This document shows positions 20,682 through 30,518 of a stretch of 64,000 nucleotides of DNA, piece after piece. The stretch is taken from assembly GCA_006503475.1 (NCBI GenBank), contig RSEH01000053.1, positions 1 to 64,000 on the forward strand. The letters are read 5' to 3'. Position numbers and translations under genes: made by a program. This stretch comes from Stentor roeselii (lineage: Eukaryota > Ciliophora > Heterotrichea > Heterotrichida > Stentoridae). The notes beneath the pieces were generated by a model. The model ran no database searches. It saw only the letters and a list, made by a program, of their open reading frames with translations, and had not been told where the DNA came from. How positions within the stretch are numbered: the stretch's first letter is position 1; the number at the start of each line of letters is the position of its first letter.

Positions 20682-21800
20682 ATGGAAATTCATCTTAATG
20701 CCTTAAGAAGCCTTGAAAATCTTAAAAATCTTTCTTCACTTTCACGTGATATTGTCTTCTGGCTCGGGTACATTTCAGCGATTTCTAATAGTCTACCCGG
20801 GAGCAACTTCGGAATACTTCAAGAACTCAACCAGCTTGAAAAATCTCATTTAATAGACAAGACCTTCCAATCATTCCTAATCATTTCACAGGCGATGTCT
20901 CCACCTCGCTTCAAAGAGCTTTACTCGATATTTTCCGATTCTCTTTCAACAGAATCACTAGCGAAAAGTTTATCAAGAGAAGAGTCTTTACTGCTAGGAA
21001 AGATCTACAATATAATAGAAAGACTGCCAGATGACGAAGAAGAGAAAAAAGTAGACTACGGTGAAATTATTTACCCTCAAGACCCGTACAGAGGTGATTT
21101 CAGAGTCGAGCCGAGCATCAGTCAAGATTTCAGATATTTGGACTTCGAAGAGCCTCCTCTGCCTGTCCCTGACCCTGAGCTCGATTGCAAGATCTGCCTG
21201 GAGCGAATCTCATTAGATGAATTTGTCCCTCTCAGCTCATGTGGGTGCTTCTATCACAATGCCTGCTTCAACAAGTACTTAGTCTCTGAAATCGAAAGTC
21301 GAAAATTTCCCATCATTTGTGCAAACCCCGAGTGCAAGTCACAGATCTCCGAGCAAGACATCAACGATCGCGTCGAATACGAAGTCCGAAGGAAATACGA
21401 AACTTTCATGTTTGACGGGTTTGTCGCTGCACATTCGAACGAGTATTCATGTTGCCCGACTCCAGACTGTAAAAACGTTTTCATCGCTGGGGATCAGAAT
21501 TTCTTTTCCTGTCCTCTCTGTCGGAACGACTATTGTCTGAGGTGCAAGGTGAACTTTCACAACGGACTCAACTGTGAACAGTACCAGAAAAGTATCATTG
21601 ACAAGAAAACTCAGTCAGCTGACGTGCAGTTCATGAACTTTGTGAAAGGAACGAATTACAAGCAATGTCCCAGCTGTCGCTTTTGGGTGGAAAAGTCCTC
21701 TGGTTGCAATCATATGGTCTGCAGATGTCGATACGAATTCTGCTACGCCTGTGGGGGGAAGTACAACGCCTGCCATTGTGTGAAAAACGCTAGATTTTAA
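20682..21800 (+). CDS. RBR-type (RING-IBR-RING) E3 ubiquitin ligase
   Basis: 372 residues. RING1 begins at Cys169 (CKICLE) and runs to about residue 218. An IBR domain spans about 237-298 (CCPTPDC...CPLCRNDYCLRC). RING2 is at about 329-366 (CPSCRFWVEKSSGCNHMVCR then CGGKYNACHC). Cys342 in SSGCNHM corresponds to the catalytic cysteine that receives ubiquitin in Ariadne/parkin-type enzymes. The N-terminal 160 residues are helical, with an acidic patch (DDEEEKK), and lack a ubiquitin-like domain, so it is not parkin-like at that end. The C-terminus stops right after RING2, with no Ariadne domain for autoinhibition. Family call is strong; substrate unknown. Confidence 0.93.
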   Translation: MEIHLNALRSLENLKNLSSLSRDIVFWLGYISAISNSLPGSNFGILQELNQLEKSHLIDKTFQSFLIISQAMSPPRFKELYSIFSDSLSTESLAKSLSREESLLLGKIYNIIERLPDDEEEKKVDYGEIIYPQDPYRGDFRVEPSISQDFRYLDFEEPPLPVPDPELDCKICLERISLDEFVPLSSCGCFYHNACFNKYLVSEIESRKFPIICANPECKSQISEQDINDRVEYEVRRKYETFMFDGFVAAHSNEYSCCPTPDCKNVFIAGDQNFFSCPLCRNDYCLRCKVNFHNGLNCEQYQKSIIDKKTQSADVQFMNFVKGTNYKQCPSCRFWVEKSSGCNHMVCRCRYEFCYACGGKYNACHCVKNARF

Positions 21801-21816
21801 CTAATTTTAATCATAA

Positions 21817-23304
21817 ATGTGGAGGTCGATATCCAAACTCAAGATGATTCAAAACGAAATGAAAGTGAATCCTCACTTCACTCGAGCCTTTCCTCATCTA
21901 GCTCAACACTACAATGAAGCTGATTATGAGCCTCATACTGTCGGCTGGGGTGAAAGTCTTTTATTCCAAAAGCAATCAAGTGGCATGAAGCCTTTAGAAG
22001 TGATTCATGAAACAGAAAAGACCTTCGTCGAAGGGTATCGGACAGTCCCAGGCCCAGTGTCGTGGTTGTCTGAGGAGGACAAGGAACGGATCAACTTGGA
22101 AATCAACCTAAAAATGGACGAGTTGGAAGAAACTGGCCTTTCACGTCAAGAGATCCTCAACAACATCCCCGGAGGCATTCCACTTTCGCAAGACCCGGTC
22201 TTTCAGTACCTCCGTCATAACTACCTCGCCAGGGAAATGGTTTTGAGGCCGGGTGAGGAATACACTGCTTTCAAAGTCATCGACTGCGCACTGAGACAGG
22301 ACTTCGGCACTGACAGAACCAACGTGAAAGGCGTGGAAAGTATCTACAAAGACATGGCGCCTGAAGAATACGAGCAACAAGTTTACTTCGGCCATCGCTA
22401 CCCAGACCTGGTAGAACCTCGAGACTATTACTGGAAAGAAGACCTTAAAGGAAAATCTGAGAAGCTTGGGAAGTTCTTCGCTAGAAGTCTTCCGATTCAC
22501 CCGATAAAGGTGGAGTCGGCTTACGAGCGATATAAGAAGAACAAAAGACAGATATCACGAAAAGACATTCATTACAAAAATACTGAATTTCTGTGTCAGT
22601 TCATGAATGAATCAGGCCATATCAAAAATCGTCTTCAGACCCGTCTCGGTCTTCGTGATCAGAAACGAGTGGCCCGCGCGATAAAGCATTCGAAACAACT
22701 GAGGCTGATACCGTCAAGAGGATTCATTCTTCCTGTTCACAAAATGAACCTGGTGCCTTTGCATGCCCAGAACTTTCAAGACATGGCAATTCATAAGGAG
22801 ACTGGAGCTGTTCTTTCGAGGAAAGAAGCTGGCGAGGGTAGTTATCATAATACTGTTGAACATCCTAATACTATCGAAAAAATCGCGAAAAGATTTCACC
22901 TTCCTAATCATAATGACGACTTAGAAGCGAATGAGAAGAGAACTAAAGAGTTGATTGACTATGATATTCAGTTCTTTCCTAATAACTTGCAGACTGAAAT
23001 CATTGAAGCTCATAATAATCTCGCGAATCGGAAAAATGTGAACAAAAGTGTTGAAAAATTGATAAATAACAGCCTGAATAACACTGACAGTACAACTTTT
23101 CATGAAAAGTTTATTTTTGAAAGTGGAGCTGATGAGTCTTTGGTATGATTTATACAGTTTTTAAATGAGAAAGAAAACAAGTCTATGAATATTAATGTGG
23201 CTTTGAAAGAACTCGACGAAATGAAGGCAAAGTTCGGACTTGACAGCCAGATAGCCCCTGATTTTTACATCATTCTCCGTAATGAAGAACTTTACAAAAT
23301 CTAG
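21817..23304 (+). CDS. Mitochondrial small-subunit ribosomal protein bS18-like, with long extensions
   Basis: Exons 21817-23142 and 23158-23304 give 490 residues; without removing the intron the protein would end early. Residues about 251-304 match bacterial S18: IHYKNTEFLCQFMNESGHIK then RDQKRVARAIKHSKQLRLIP, with the hallmark Y-K-(N/D)-x-x-x-L start and (R/Q)-x-(V/L)-ARAIK-x-(A/S)-x-x-L-x-L-(I/L)P end. Around this core sit about 250 extra N-terminal and 185 extra C-terminal residues. Mitoribosomal proteins of ciliates are known to carry large extensions, so this fits a mitochondrial protein. The N-terminus MWRSISKLKMIQNEMK is basic and lacks early acidic residues, as expected for a presequence. 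It ends 5 bases before the stop of the convergent kinesin gene. Confidence 0.75.
23143..23157 (+). other. 15-nt intron of the bS18m-like gene
   Basis: GTATGATTTATACAG, phase 0, A at position 10. Removing it bypasses a TGA and opens 48 more codons up to TAG 23304. Confidence 0.85.
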
Positions 23305-23309
23305 TTAAA

Positions 23310-25967
23310 TTAGTTCTCATCAAATGTCGGGGGACTTTCATCTCCTTTTTTCGATATCAGGACTGACAACTTCCCTTGTTTCATTTCATTATGCAAAGGA
23401 CTGTCAGCGAGGCTCATCCTCAAATGTTTCTCTGGAGAAAGTCCTGTTTTTCTCCTGTGTTCCTTGATATTCAGCACCCTCTGCACAGTTTTACAGCCAG
23501 TCACCTGCTGCAGTTCAATAAACATGCCCATCCAATGAGCGATCTGTTGATTAAGTTGATTGATTTCATTTTGCCTTCTAATCAGTTCCTTATCGCAATT
23601 TTCTTTGAACTTATCTAAATAATTCTTCCATCTTGTCTTTTCCTTTGAGTGCATCTTGAAATTCTCTTCTTGAAACTGACTGTAAAGGTTTTTATATGAA
23701 TTCTTTTCGCTTGAGACCAGCTCTAGTTCTTGCTTCAGTTGTTGACTCAGCATTCCTTGCATTTGGTTACTCGACTCCAACAGACCGATCTTGAAATTCG
23801 ACTTTTCCGGAGCGATTGAAGTGGATTGGCGACGGAAGGAGTTCGTGTTTGATGATAAGAGACTTGTGTTCATTCGACGGAAACTGCTTTCGGGGATTTC
23901 TGAAAATTGGATTTTTATTGGACGAACTATTTTCGCCTTTTTCTGAGTGTCTTGAAAGGGCAATCGGTCTTGCTCTGAGGACTCTAGAACTCGGACTACT
24001 TTTGAGTAGGAGGACTGTAGACTTGAGATTATGTTTTCGTAGAGCTTTAATTTGTTTGATAGGAATTTTAGTTGTCTTACTTTGAGATTGAACTTCTCGC
24101 TTAGAAGTGTCTCGCGGAGCTTTAGGTCTGAGTAGTTTCGGAATAACTCGCAATTTACCAGGCCAGAGTTAATTATCTGTTTTTTAAGCTCAAAAATAAT
24201 CAGCTGAAGATTCAAAGCCGAAGACTCTTCAAGTGCCAATGTAATTTCCTGTGCATAGATATCTTGTTCAATCAACTTGCTAGGATCAACTGAAATTCCA
24301 ATAAGCGATTCAGGTTTCTGATCATTAATAGAAATAATTTTATCCTGAGTATGGACAGGTATGAGTCCAGGGTCTTCAGGATAATCCGAAAATTCCCACT
24401 GCATAATATTTTCTCCACTTCTAATCTTTTGCACTACTTCCGAGTACTTATTATTCATAATCCTGACATGATTCTTAAGTGCTTCGATCTGATTATAAAG
24501 ACTTCCATTTTCCTCTAAAATATATTCCTGGGTGTTATTTTTTTCATTAGTGGCAAGCAAGATCCTGTTATAATTCTCAAAACATTCCAGGTACTTCTTC
24601 TCAGCCGCGATTCTCTTCGCAGTTTCCTTCGCCAAGTTTTCATTTAATTCTTTCACCTTGCTCTGAACATGTTCAAGTTCATTTCTAAGTTCTTTCAATG
24701 CTTCTTCATTTTTTTCATTTTTATCGACCTGAACACTGGAGCAAGACGAGTTAGTTTTATATTCATCAGGGTCTTCTGCAGTGACTTCAGGAATAAACCC
24801 TCTCAATTCCAGGTCTTTAACTGAGTAGCTCCTGCCATGACTAGAGTCCCGACCGACTTTAGCTTTCCAGATCTCGACTTGTTGATGTGCATCAGCGAGT
24901 TGTTTTTTCAGTTCTTCAATGATTTTCAAGTATTCCTCAGCAGATTTTTTTATATTTTGATGAACTCGATTTTTAATGGTTTTTGCCCTTTGAGCGAATT
25001 TCAGGGTGTTGATAGTATCATCGTAGTTCCTTGGATGTGGCGAGCAACAAACAATAAGAGTCGTTTTATAATTACCTCCAAGAGACTCCTGCAGAATACG
25101 AGTTAATTTCGAGTCACGGTAAGGAATATGTTCTGAGTTTTTAGTAAGAGCTTTTATCACATTTCCTAAAGCGCTAAGTGACAAGTTGATTTTTTTCGCT
25201 TCTTCTAATTTATTTCCAGTGACTCCAGTCTGGTTAATTTTTTCAGACCCTGCCAAATCGACGAGGTTTAAAATTCCGCGTCTTTCTGAATCGTTCGGCA
25301 GCTTGGCCTTGACTTCAAGTGCGAAAAGTTGATGACTGCGAGAACTGACACTGTTCATTTTCGTAGCGGCAACCGTTCGGTTGCGTTCTCCAAGTGCAAG
25401 AACTTCCAACATCTCTTCTTCACTAGTGACATAAATCTCAGAAAGGCCTTCAATATAAATCCCCTTCATTTTGTTTTCCTTGATTTTCAGCTCAGCAGTG
25501 CCTCCACAGAGGTCTTTGAGTTTTTCTTTATAAATCTCTAACATGGAGCATTTTAAAGTGATTTCAGCGTCACTGCCAGCTTTTTCAACTGACTCGAAAA
25601 TAAGTTTGATGGCTCTTGGAATGACGCCCATTGTTTCTTCGTTGTAGATGTCTAGTCCCATCATGCTGAAAGACTTTCCTGAGCCTGTCTGGCCATAAGC
25701 GAGGACTGTTCCGTTGTAACCGGTCAACACGTCCTCAATGATCGGTTTTCCGACGAATTCAAACATTTCGGCTTGTTCGGTTTTCATGGGAAAGACGCGA
25801 TCATAGGTAAAAGTGTCGTTTTGGTCTGTAACGACTGACTGTTCATTTGGAAATGAATAACTTGACTTCATTTCACCTCCCAGTTCTAATTCTATGTTAA
25901 TCAAAGGACGGAAGCGACAAACGACTTTCACGTTGCTTCTTGCGTCGATCACTGTTGTCTTTTTCAT
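23310..25967 (-). CDS. Kinesin, N-terminal motor
   Basis: 885 residues. The motor domain occupies about residues 12-335, with the P-loop GQTGSGKS at 92-99, switch I NSVSSRSH at 204-211, switch II DLAGSE at 236-241 and the microtubule-binding segment YRDSKLTRILQESLGGN. A neck-like segment and long coiled coils follow (about 335-400, 415-515 and 740-830), broken by Ser-rich linkers. The N-terminal motor predicts plus-end-directed transport. Motor text is closest in feel to the conventional-kinesin branch (SLGGNYKTTLIVCCSPH), but I do not assign a subfamily. All ATPase motifs are intact. The gene starts only 16 bases from the divergent start of the next gene. Confidence 0.95.
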   Translation of the reverse strand: MKKTTVIDARSNVKVVCRFRPLINIELELGGEMKSSYSFPNEQSVVTDQNDTFTYDRVFPMKTEQAEMFEFVGKPIIEDVLTGYNGTVLAYGQTGSGKSFSMMGLDIYNEETMGVIPRAIKLIFESVEKAGSDAEITLKCSMLEIYKEKLKDLCGGTAELKIKENKMKGIYIEGLSEIYVTSEEEMLEVLALGERNRTVAATKMNSVSSRSHQLFALEVKAKLPNDSERRGILNLVDLAGSEKINQTGVTGNKLEEAKKINLSLSALGNVIKALTKNSEHIPYRDSKLTRILQESLGGNYKTTLIVCCSPHPRNYDDTINTLKFAQRAKTIKNRVHQNIKKSAEEYLKIIEELKKQLADAHQQVEIWKAKVGRDSSHGRSYSVKDLELRGFIPEVTAEDPDEYKTNSSCSSVQVDKNEKNEEALKELRNELEHVQSKVKELNENLAKETAKRIAAEKKYLECFENYNRILLATNEKNNTQEYILEENGSLYNQIEALKNHVRIMNNKYSEVVQKIRSGENIMQWEFSDYPEDPGLIPVHTQDKIISINDQKPESLIGISVDPSKLIEQDIYAQEITLALEESSALNLQLIIFELKKQIINSGLVNCELFRNYSDLKLRETLLSEKFNLKVRQLKFLSNKLKLYENIISSLQSSYSKVVRVLESSEQDRLPFQDTQKKAKIVRPIKIQFSEIPESSFRRMNTSLLSSNTNSFRRQSTSIAPEKSNFKIGLLESSNQMQGMLSQQLKQELELVSSEKNSYKNLYSQFQEENFKMHSKEKTRWKNYLDKFKENCDKELIRRQNEINQLNQQIAHWMGMFIELQQVTGCKTVQRVLNIKEHRRKTGLSPEKHLRMSLADSPLHNEMKQGKLSVLISKKGDESPPTFDEN

Positions 25968-25983
25968 ATTTAATTAAGAATTA

Positions 25984-26289
25984 ATGGAAAGACTCAGTCC
26001 TCTGCAGCATCTCAGCCAGGGCTTAATCTCTGAAAGTGACTCACTGGTTTTTCTTCGCTACCGCGGAGAGAATATCAGAAAAATCATGGTCCAGCCAGTG
26101 ATGCGCAGCAGTTCAAAGCCTTTAAAGCTGCCAAAAAGACAAACTTTCAAGTTCATCTCAGTCACTCCCAGCAGGTTCAAGACCAAACCGCAGAGAAAGA
26201 AAGACTCCGGGTTTAAAGACCAGAACCTTCAGCAAGTCTACGAAACCTTAACTAAAGACTTGAAATTTGATAACTTTAAGTGTAAATAA
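25984..26289 (+). CDS. Small basic hypothetical protein
   Basis: 101 residues, basic (several KPLKLPKRQ and KTKPQRKKD clusters), with no domain I recognise. It is a plausible gene because the ATG lies just 16 bases from the divergent kinesin start and the frame is clean. It ends 40 bases before the convergent stop of the CDPK-like kinase. The basic character suggests nucleic-acid or microtubule binding, but that is only a possibility. Confidence 0.6.
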   Translation: MERLSPLQHLSQGLISESDSLVFLRYRGENIRKIMVQPVMRSSSKPLKLPKRQTFKFISVTPSRFKTKPQRKKDSGFKDQNLQQVYETLTKDLKFDNFKCK

Positions 26290-26329
26290 TTTACGATATT
26301 TGAAGATTATTACTTCAAATTATCTAGAA

Positions 26330-27643
26330 CTACATCAAGAAACTTTGGAAATCTTCTAAACTTTCAAAACCATCTGAAAATAAACTGAAACTCACGTAAA
26401 TCCCTCCTCTGCATAAACTATTTCTCAGTAAATCCGTCGAAAACTTCCCTGCTTTCAAACAGTAATCGAAAATCTTCGGCACAGTAGTCTTTATGATTTT
26501 TTCTCTGAGAAGAAAGATCAGGAATTCAGTGTACCCGATGCTTGAAATAAAGCCACAGTCGGGAAGGTCAAGTTTTGCATTGTTTTGAGAGTCTAATAAA
26601 CGGAACCATTTCTTGGCAGTCTTCGTGTCTTCGTCGTTTAGGCCTGAAAGTGCGAAGTTTAAAATAAGGAACTGGGCTCGAGAGAGCTTTGATGAAGATT
26701 TTATTGAATGGAAGACTTCTTCTGGGACTTGCTTGGGAATCCTTCGGTCGAACCAATCGTGTTGAAGAGCTTCTGAAAGCTTTATCCGTTTTGTGCGGTT
26801 TTTCGTTAGAAGTCTTGAGAGGAGGTGGAAGGAGTCGGGGGATATCGAGGTTTTTAATTCGGTTGGTAATTCGAATTTACCGGTTTTTAGAGTTTTTAGG
26901 ATTTCTGTTGTGTTTGAACCTAGATTCGGCGGAGTTCCTAAGAGCATTGTGTACATTATTATACCGATTGACCATAAGTCGCATTCACAGTTGTAGCTAG
27001 AATTCGCTACTTCAGGAGCCATGTAAAGTGGAGTTCCGACTACATCAGTTAGAAGGGTGTTGTTCACATAAAACTTAGACAAGCCAAAGTCAATAATTTT
27101 AACATCACCTTGACTATCAATCAAAATATTCTCCGGTTTCAAATCCCTATGAACAATACCCTGAGAATTCATATGATTGGTAGCAGACAACAGTTTAAAA
27201 ATGACTTCTCTAGTTTCATGTTCCTTAACCGCGGACGATGTAGGAGTGATAAGTTCTCCTCCAGGACAAAATTCCGAAATGATATAAAAATGTTTCGAAT
27301 CTTGAAAGGTTTCAAGACATTTGATTATATTCGGATGGTCAAGTTTCTTAATGATGCTCAACTCAGTCATGATATTTGCTTCATTTTCCCGATTCTGAAT
27401 TTTAACAGCGACTTTCTGCCCAGTGACTTTGCTAACTCCAAGATAAACAGCGCCATATCTGCCCTTGCCAAGTTGTTTCTCAATAACGTAGAGGTCCTGG
27501 ATGTCTGACTAAGAGTTACTTTCTTCTGGAATGTAAACTTCTTCTGAAATGTGAAGGTCAATACTGCTGTGCTTACTCAATTTTCTTTGTCGCTCAGTCT
27601 GGTCGAGCACGATTGATCTGTTGCGACTTCCGAAACAGCCCAT
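26330..27643 (-). CDS. CDPK-like Ser/Thr protein kinase with N-terminal acylation signal
   Basis: Exons 27520-27643 and 26330-27504 give 432 residues. MGCFGS at the N-terminus predicts N-myristoylation of Gly2 and palmitoylation of Cys3, as in many CDPKs. The kinase domain is complete only after splicing: Gly-rich loop GKGRYGAV at 54-61, Lys76 in VAVK, HRDLKPEN from His160 (catalytic Asp162), DFG at 180-182, APE at 204-206. A C-terminal region of about 150 residues has EF-hand rhythm (KKWFRLLDSQNNAKLDLPDC) but most calcium-ligand positions are degenerate, with at best one weak loop; typical CDPKs carry four. So it is a CaM-kinase-group kinase that may not respond to calcium directly. Its start is 2 bases from the stop of the upstream coiled-coil gene on the same strand. 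Confidence 0.9.
27505..27519 (-). other. 15-nt intron of the CDPK-like kinase
   Basis: On the sense strand GTAACTCTTAGTCAG, phase 1, containing TAG, A at position 10. Splicing joins the MGCFGS N-terminus to the Gly-rich loop of the kinase. Confidence 0.9.
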
Positions 27644-27645
27644 TT

Positions 27646-28272
27646 TTAGTTATTAATCTTAATATTTTCAAGTTTCGCCCAGATCTCAACTGCGGAGGTC
27701 TTGCAACGCAGGATCTGCTCTTGAAGAGCTTTTATTTTCTTTTTAGATACACGTGAATCGTTTTTTGCTTCTTCCCGGAGTTTTTGCTCGACCATTATTT
27801 GTTTTCGCATTTTTTCATTGACTAGTTCGAGTTTTTTTATGATTTTTTTCTCGATTTTTAGCTTTTCTTGGATTATTGATGAGACGTCGGAGCCTAGGTT
27901 TGGGTGGCTTTTTATTTCTTTTAGAATTTGTTGCTTTTCTTCGAGGATCTCGTCGGTGGAATGGATTATTTTTTCGTTTGCTTGTTTTACCTTTTCGGTT
28001 TGTTTTTGAAGAACTGAAATGTTTGTTTGAACCTTTTCTATTTCGATTTCTCGAGTTTGGGTTAGTTTTTTGAAGATTTCTATGTTTTCTTTGTATTTCG
28101 AGATTTTTCTTTGGAAGGTCTTTAGTTCTTTTGAGAGGTCTTTGAATTCTAAGGAATATTTTTGGACTGTATCTGCACAGTCAGCTAATTGAGACCGGTC
28201 AGTCTGTTGAGGTCTTCTGGACTGCGAGCTTGACCTTGAAACATTAAGATACTCATGAAAACTTTTGTTCAT
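27646..28272 (-). CDS. Coiled-coil protein
   Basis: 208 residues, nearly all coiled coil from about residue 30 to 195, rich in K, E, Q and I with heptad spacing. A short Ser/Arg/Gln-rich head (SRSSSQSRRPQQTDRSQL) precedes it. Such short coiled-coil proteins are typical of cytoskeletal or basal-body assemblies in ciliates; nothing identifies this one. Its stop is 2 bases from the ATG of the kinase gene, so the two are head-to-tail with almost no spacer. Confidence 0.75.
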   Translation of the reverse strand: MNKSFHEYLNVSRSSSQSRRPQQTDRSQLADCADTVQKYSLEFKDLSKELKTFQRKISKYKENIEIFKKLTQTREIEIEKVQTNISVLQKQTEKVKQANEKIIHSTDEILEEKQQILKEIKSHPNLGSDVSSIIQEKLKIEKKIIKKLELVNEKMRKQIMVEQKLREEAKNDSRVSKKKIKALQEQILRCKTSAVEIWAKLENIKINN

Positions 28273-28320
28273 TTTTATTTGAAATTCTTCAAAACTCTAA
28301 AATTGCCATCAAAATATACA

Positions 28321-29226
28321 ATGGGGTCAATTCCATGTGGATGCTGCGAGTCAAGTACTTCAAAAACCACAGAGATCCACATTTTATCTCCTAAAAGTCG
28401 TTTTTCCTTCTTCAGCTTCGGGCCGTTTTCTTCAAGAAAAGTTCAAAACACAGAAGACGAGTTAGAATATCGAGTAAAACTTCTGAAAATCATAAAATCG
28501 ACTAAAACATTGAAGATAAAAGTGATAAATGACGGAAGTTTACCGAAAGGAACTGCTTTCATAATAAGACCGAGTGGTTTAGAGACTTCTGTAAGAGACA
28601 AAAAAGACGGGTTCGTTTATTTCGGATGTTCGGGACGTTTAAGTTCAGGAGGTTTAAACGACATTTGTGTTCCTATCAGCGATTTAAACGTCGACTTATC
28701 AGAGCAGATCCAGAGTTTCATGATTTACTTCAACATTGATCGAAATTCTTATTCAATCAAAGACCTGGGAAAGGGCTCAGGGCCTTATATCAAGGTAAAA
28801 GAACCTCAAGTCATTAAAAACAACTCAATGATCGGACTAGGAGAGACTTATCTCACGTTTTTCATTCAAGAGTCTCATATGGGAAATTCTGTACTGACTG
28901 TTAAAAAGTTCAGTGAAAATGAAAGTGGGAATATGAAGTAAATGTTATGAAGGAGCTTTGATGCTTGTGATGTTCTACATAAAAGTTTAACGGTTGGGAG
29001 AAAGAAAGTCTCTGATATTTGGGTTGATGATTTTTTGGTGAGCAAGGTGCAGTGCGTCATTCGTTATGATGTGAATTATGGATGGGTTGTTAGTGATCAG
29101 GACAGTGCTAATGGCACTTGGATGTATTTGAAGGATGAAATGGAAGTTTATGATGGAATGATCTTCAAATTTAAAACAAACTTGTTTCAGGTAATTTTTA
29201 GAAAGGTTAAAGTCTCTGATTATTAA
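28321..29226 (+). CDS. Tandem FHA-domain protein with N-terminal acylation signal
   Basis: Exons 28321-28937 and 28953-29226 give 296 residues. I prefer ATG 28321 over 28255, because it begins MGSIPCGCC, a myristoylation/palmitoylation signal, and avoids overlap with the divergent gene. A first FHA-like fold covers about residues 70-183 (GTAFIIRP, then IYFNIDRNSYSIKDLG, then GSGPYIKV). A second covers about 217-290, with GRKKVSDIWV, the strand-turn VSKVQCVI, then SANGTW. FHA domains bind phosphothreonine peptides. In the second copy the usual S-x-x-H is S-K-V-Q, so the conserved His is lost; the first copy is also divergent. Membrane-attached phosphopeptide adaptor is a reasonable inference. 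It is divergent from the coiled-coil gene, 48 bases apart. Confidence 0.8.
28938..28952 (+). other. 15-nt intron of the FHA gene
   Basis: GTAAATGTTATGAAG, phase 2, containing in-frame TAA and TGA, A at position 10. It joins the two FHA halves. Confidence 0.85.
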
Positions 29227-29669
29227 ATAGATAAATTAGTTGATTATAATTAATTCATTGGAAATTAGTATTTCAGAAGGAGTTTGAAATTTATTTATGA
29301 CTTGAAACTTCGGGTTATGGTCATGTTGATGAAATTAGAATTTAGATAAGAAGTGAATTATTTAATTAGTTATTTATTTGATTTTAAAACTTTCAGCTAG
29401 TCTAAAATAAATTTTGACTTTCTCTAATCAACATCTGGTGAAAGTTTAATTAAAGATCATTAAGATAAAGAAATTTTATAAGAGTGATTTAACAATTATT
29501 TAATGATAGCTTCAAATAAATCCTATGATTTATCATCCACCGTAAATACTTAACTTAAAGAATTAAAATCATAAAGTATTAATTTAACCCCTTTCTAAAA
29601 ACCAAATTTCAAATTTTCTAATAATTACCAAAATCTAAATTCCTCCATCAATCCCAACCTGTGTAAATA
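29227..29669. other. Intergenic AT-rich spacer
   Basis: 440 bases between the convergent FHA gene and the next minus-strand gene. No feature recognised. Confidence 0.5.
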
Positions 29670-30512
29670 TTATAAATTATTTTTATATTGAGCAGCAACC
29701 AGCTGTTCTTTAATAAACTCTTCCCATTTCTCAACAGGAATTTTAAACTCAATAGCTTTTTTATACAAATCCATGACCTGAACACTTTGAGCTCCACTGA
29801 AAGGAATAGTCATTTTGATAGCAAGACATTTGGAGTAAAAGTACCTCATTAAATCTTCTTCATTTTTCCTTCCCATTGCATTTTGGTTTGCCTTGGCCAT
29901 AGAGTCAAGTTCGTCCTCATCCTGTTCTACAAGGTCGCTTTCAGGGTTTGAGACACTGACAGCTCCAAAGTTCCAAATCCTGCTGATTTGCGAGCTGATC
30001 TCATCGATATTCTGACTCGGGTTGAACTTGGCATTCAAGGCGTCAGCCTTGGCGAGTTGAATTTCTTTATACTTGACATCCATTTGGTTAACATGCACTT
30101 CTTCGACTTCTTTTTCAATGACCTGAAGACATTCAACTATGATAACCTTGAGTCTTTCAATATAAATAAGAATAAAAGTGCTTAGTTTAGTCTGTGAGTA
30201 TCTTTCTAAAGTAAACAAAGTGCTTTTGCACGATTCGTAACTAGCCAAGTCCATGCGTACCTGCTCTACTTCAGAGATCTTATCGACAAGAAACTGAATG
30301 ATTTCAACTTCGCCTTCTTCAGCTTTTGTCATCATTTTCTTGAGTGAGTCTTTAAGTTTTCCTACTTTAAATAAGACCAGTACAAGTTGACTGTCATTTT
30401 CTTTATCAAGGGCAGTCTGACTGGGGTAGACACAGAAGACCGAGTGCATGTAAAGATCAGCCTGACTAACTAATTCTTGACAATTAATGCACAAAAAGTC
30501 GAGTTTTTCCAT
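29670..30512 (-). CDS. Hypothetical protein with N-terminal Cys/His zinc-like motif
   Basis: 280 residues. Residues 8-27 hold C-x2-C-x11-H-x3-C (CINCQELVSQADLYMHSVFC), a C2HC layout that could bind zinc. The rest is largely helical and acidic (DLVEQDEDELDSM), with a coiled section around 55-160. I do not recognise the family. The ATG at 30512 lies 6 bases after the stop of the upstream PP2C gene. Confidence 0.8.
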   Translation of the reverse strand: MEKLDFLCINCQELVSQADLYMHSVFCVYPSQTALDKENDSQLVLVLFKVGKLKDSLKKMMTKAEEGEVEIIQFLVDKISEVEQVRMDLASYESCKSTLFTLERYSQTKLSTFILIYIERLKVIIVECLQVIEKEVEEVHVNQMDVKYKEIQLAKADALNAKFNPSQNIDEISSQISRIWNFGAVSVSNPESDLVEQDEDELDSMAKANQNAMGRKNEEDLMRYFYSKCLAIKMTIPFSGAQSVQVMDLYKKAIEFKIPVEKWEEFIKEQLVAAQYKNNL

Positions 30513-30518
30513 TAAAGT

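Noticed and set aside
28255-28320. Upstream ATG of the FHA gene
   Set aside because: It would overlap the divergent coiled-coil start and hide the MGSIPCGCC acylation signal; ATG 28321 is preferred.
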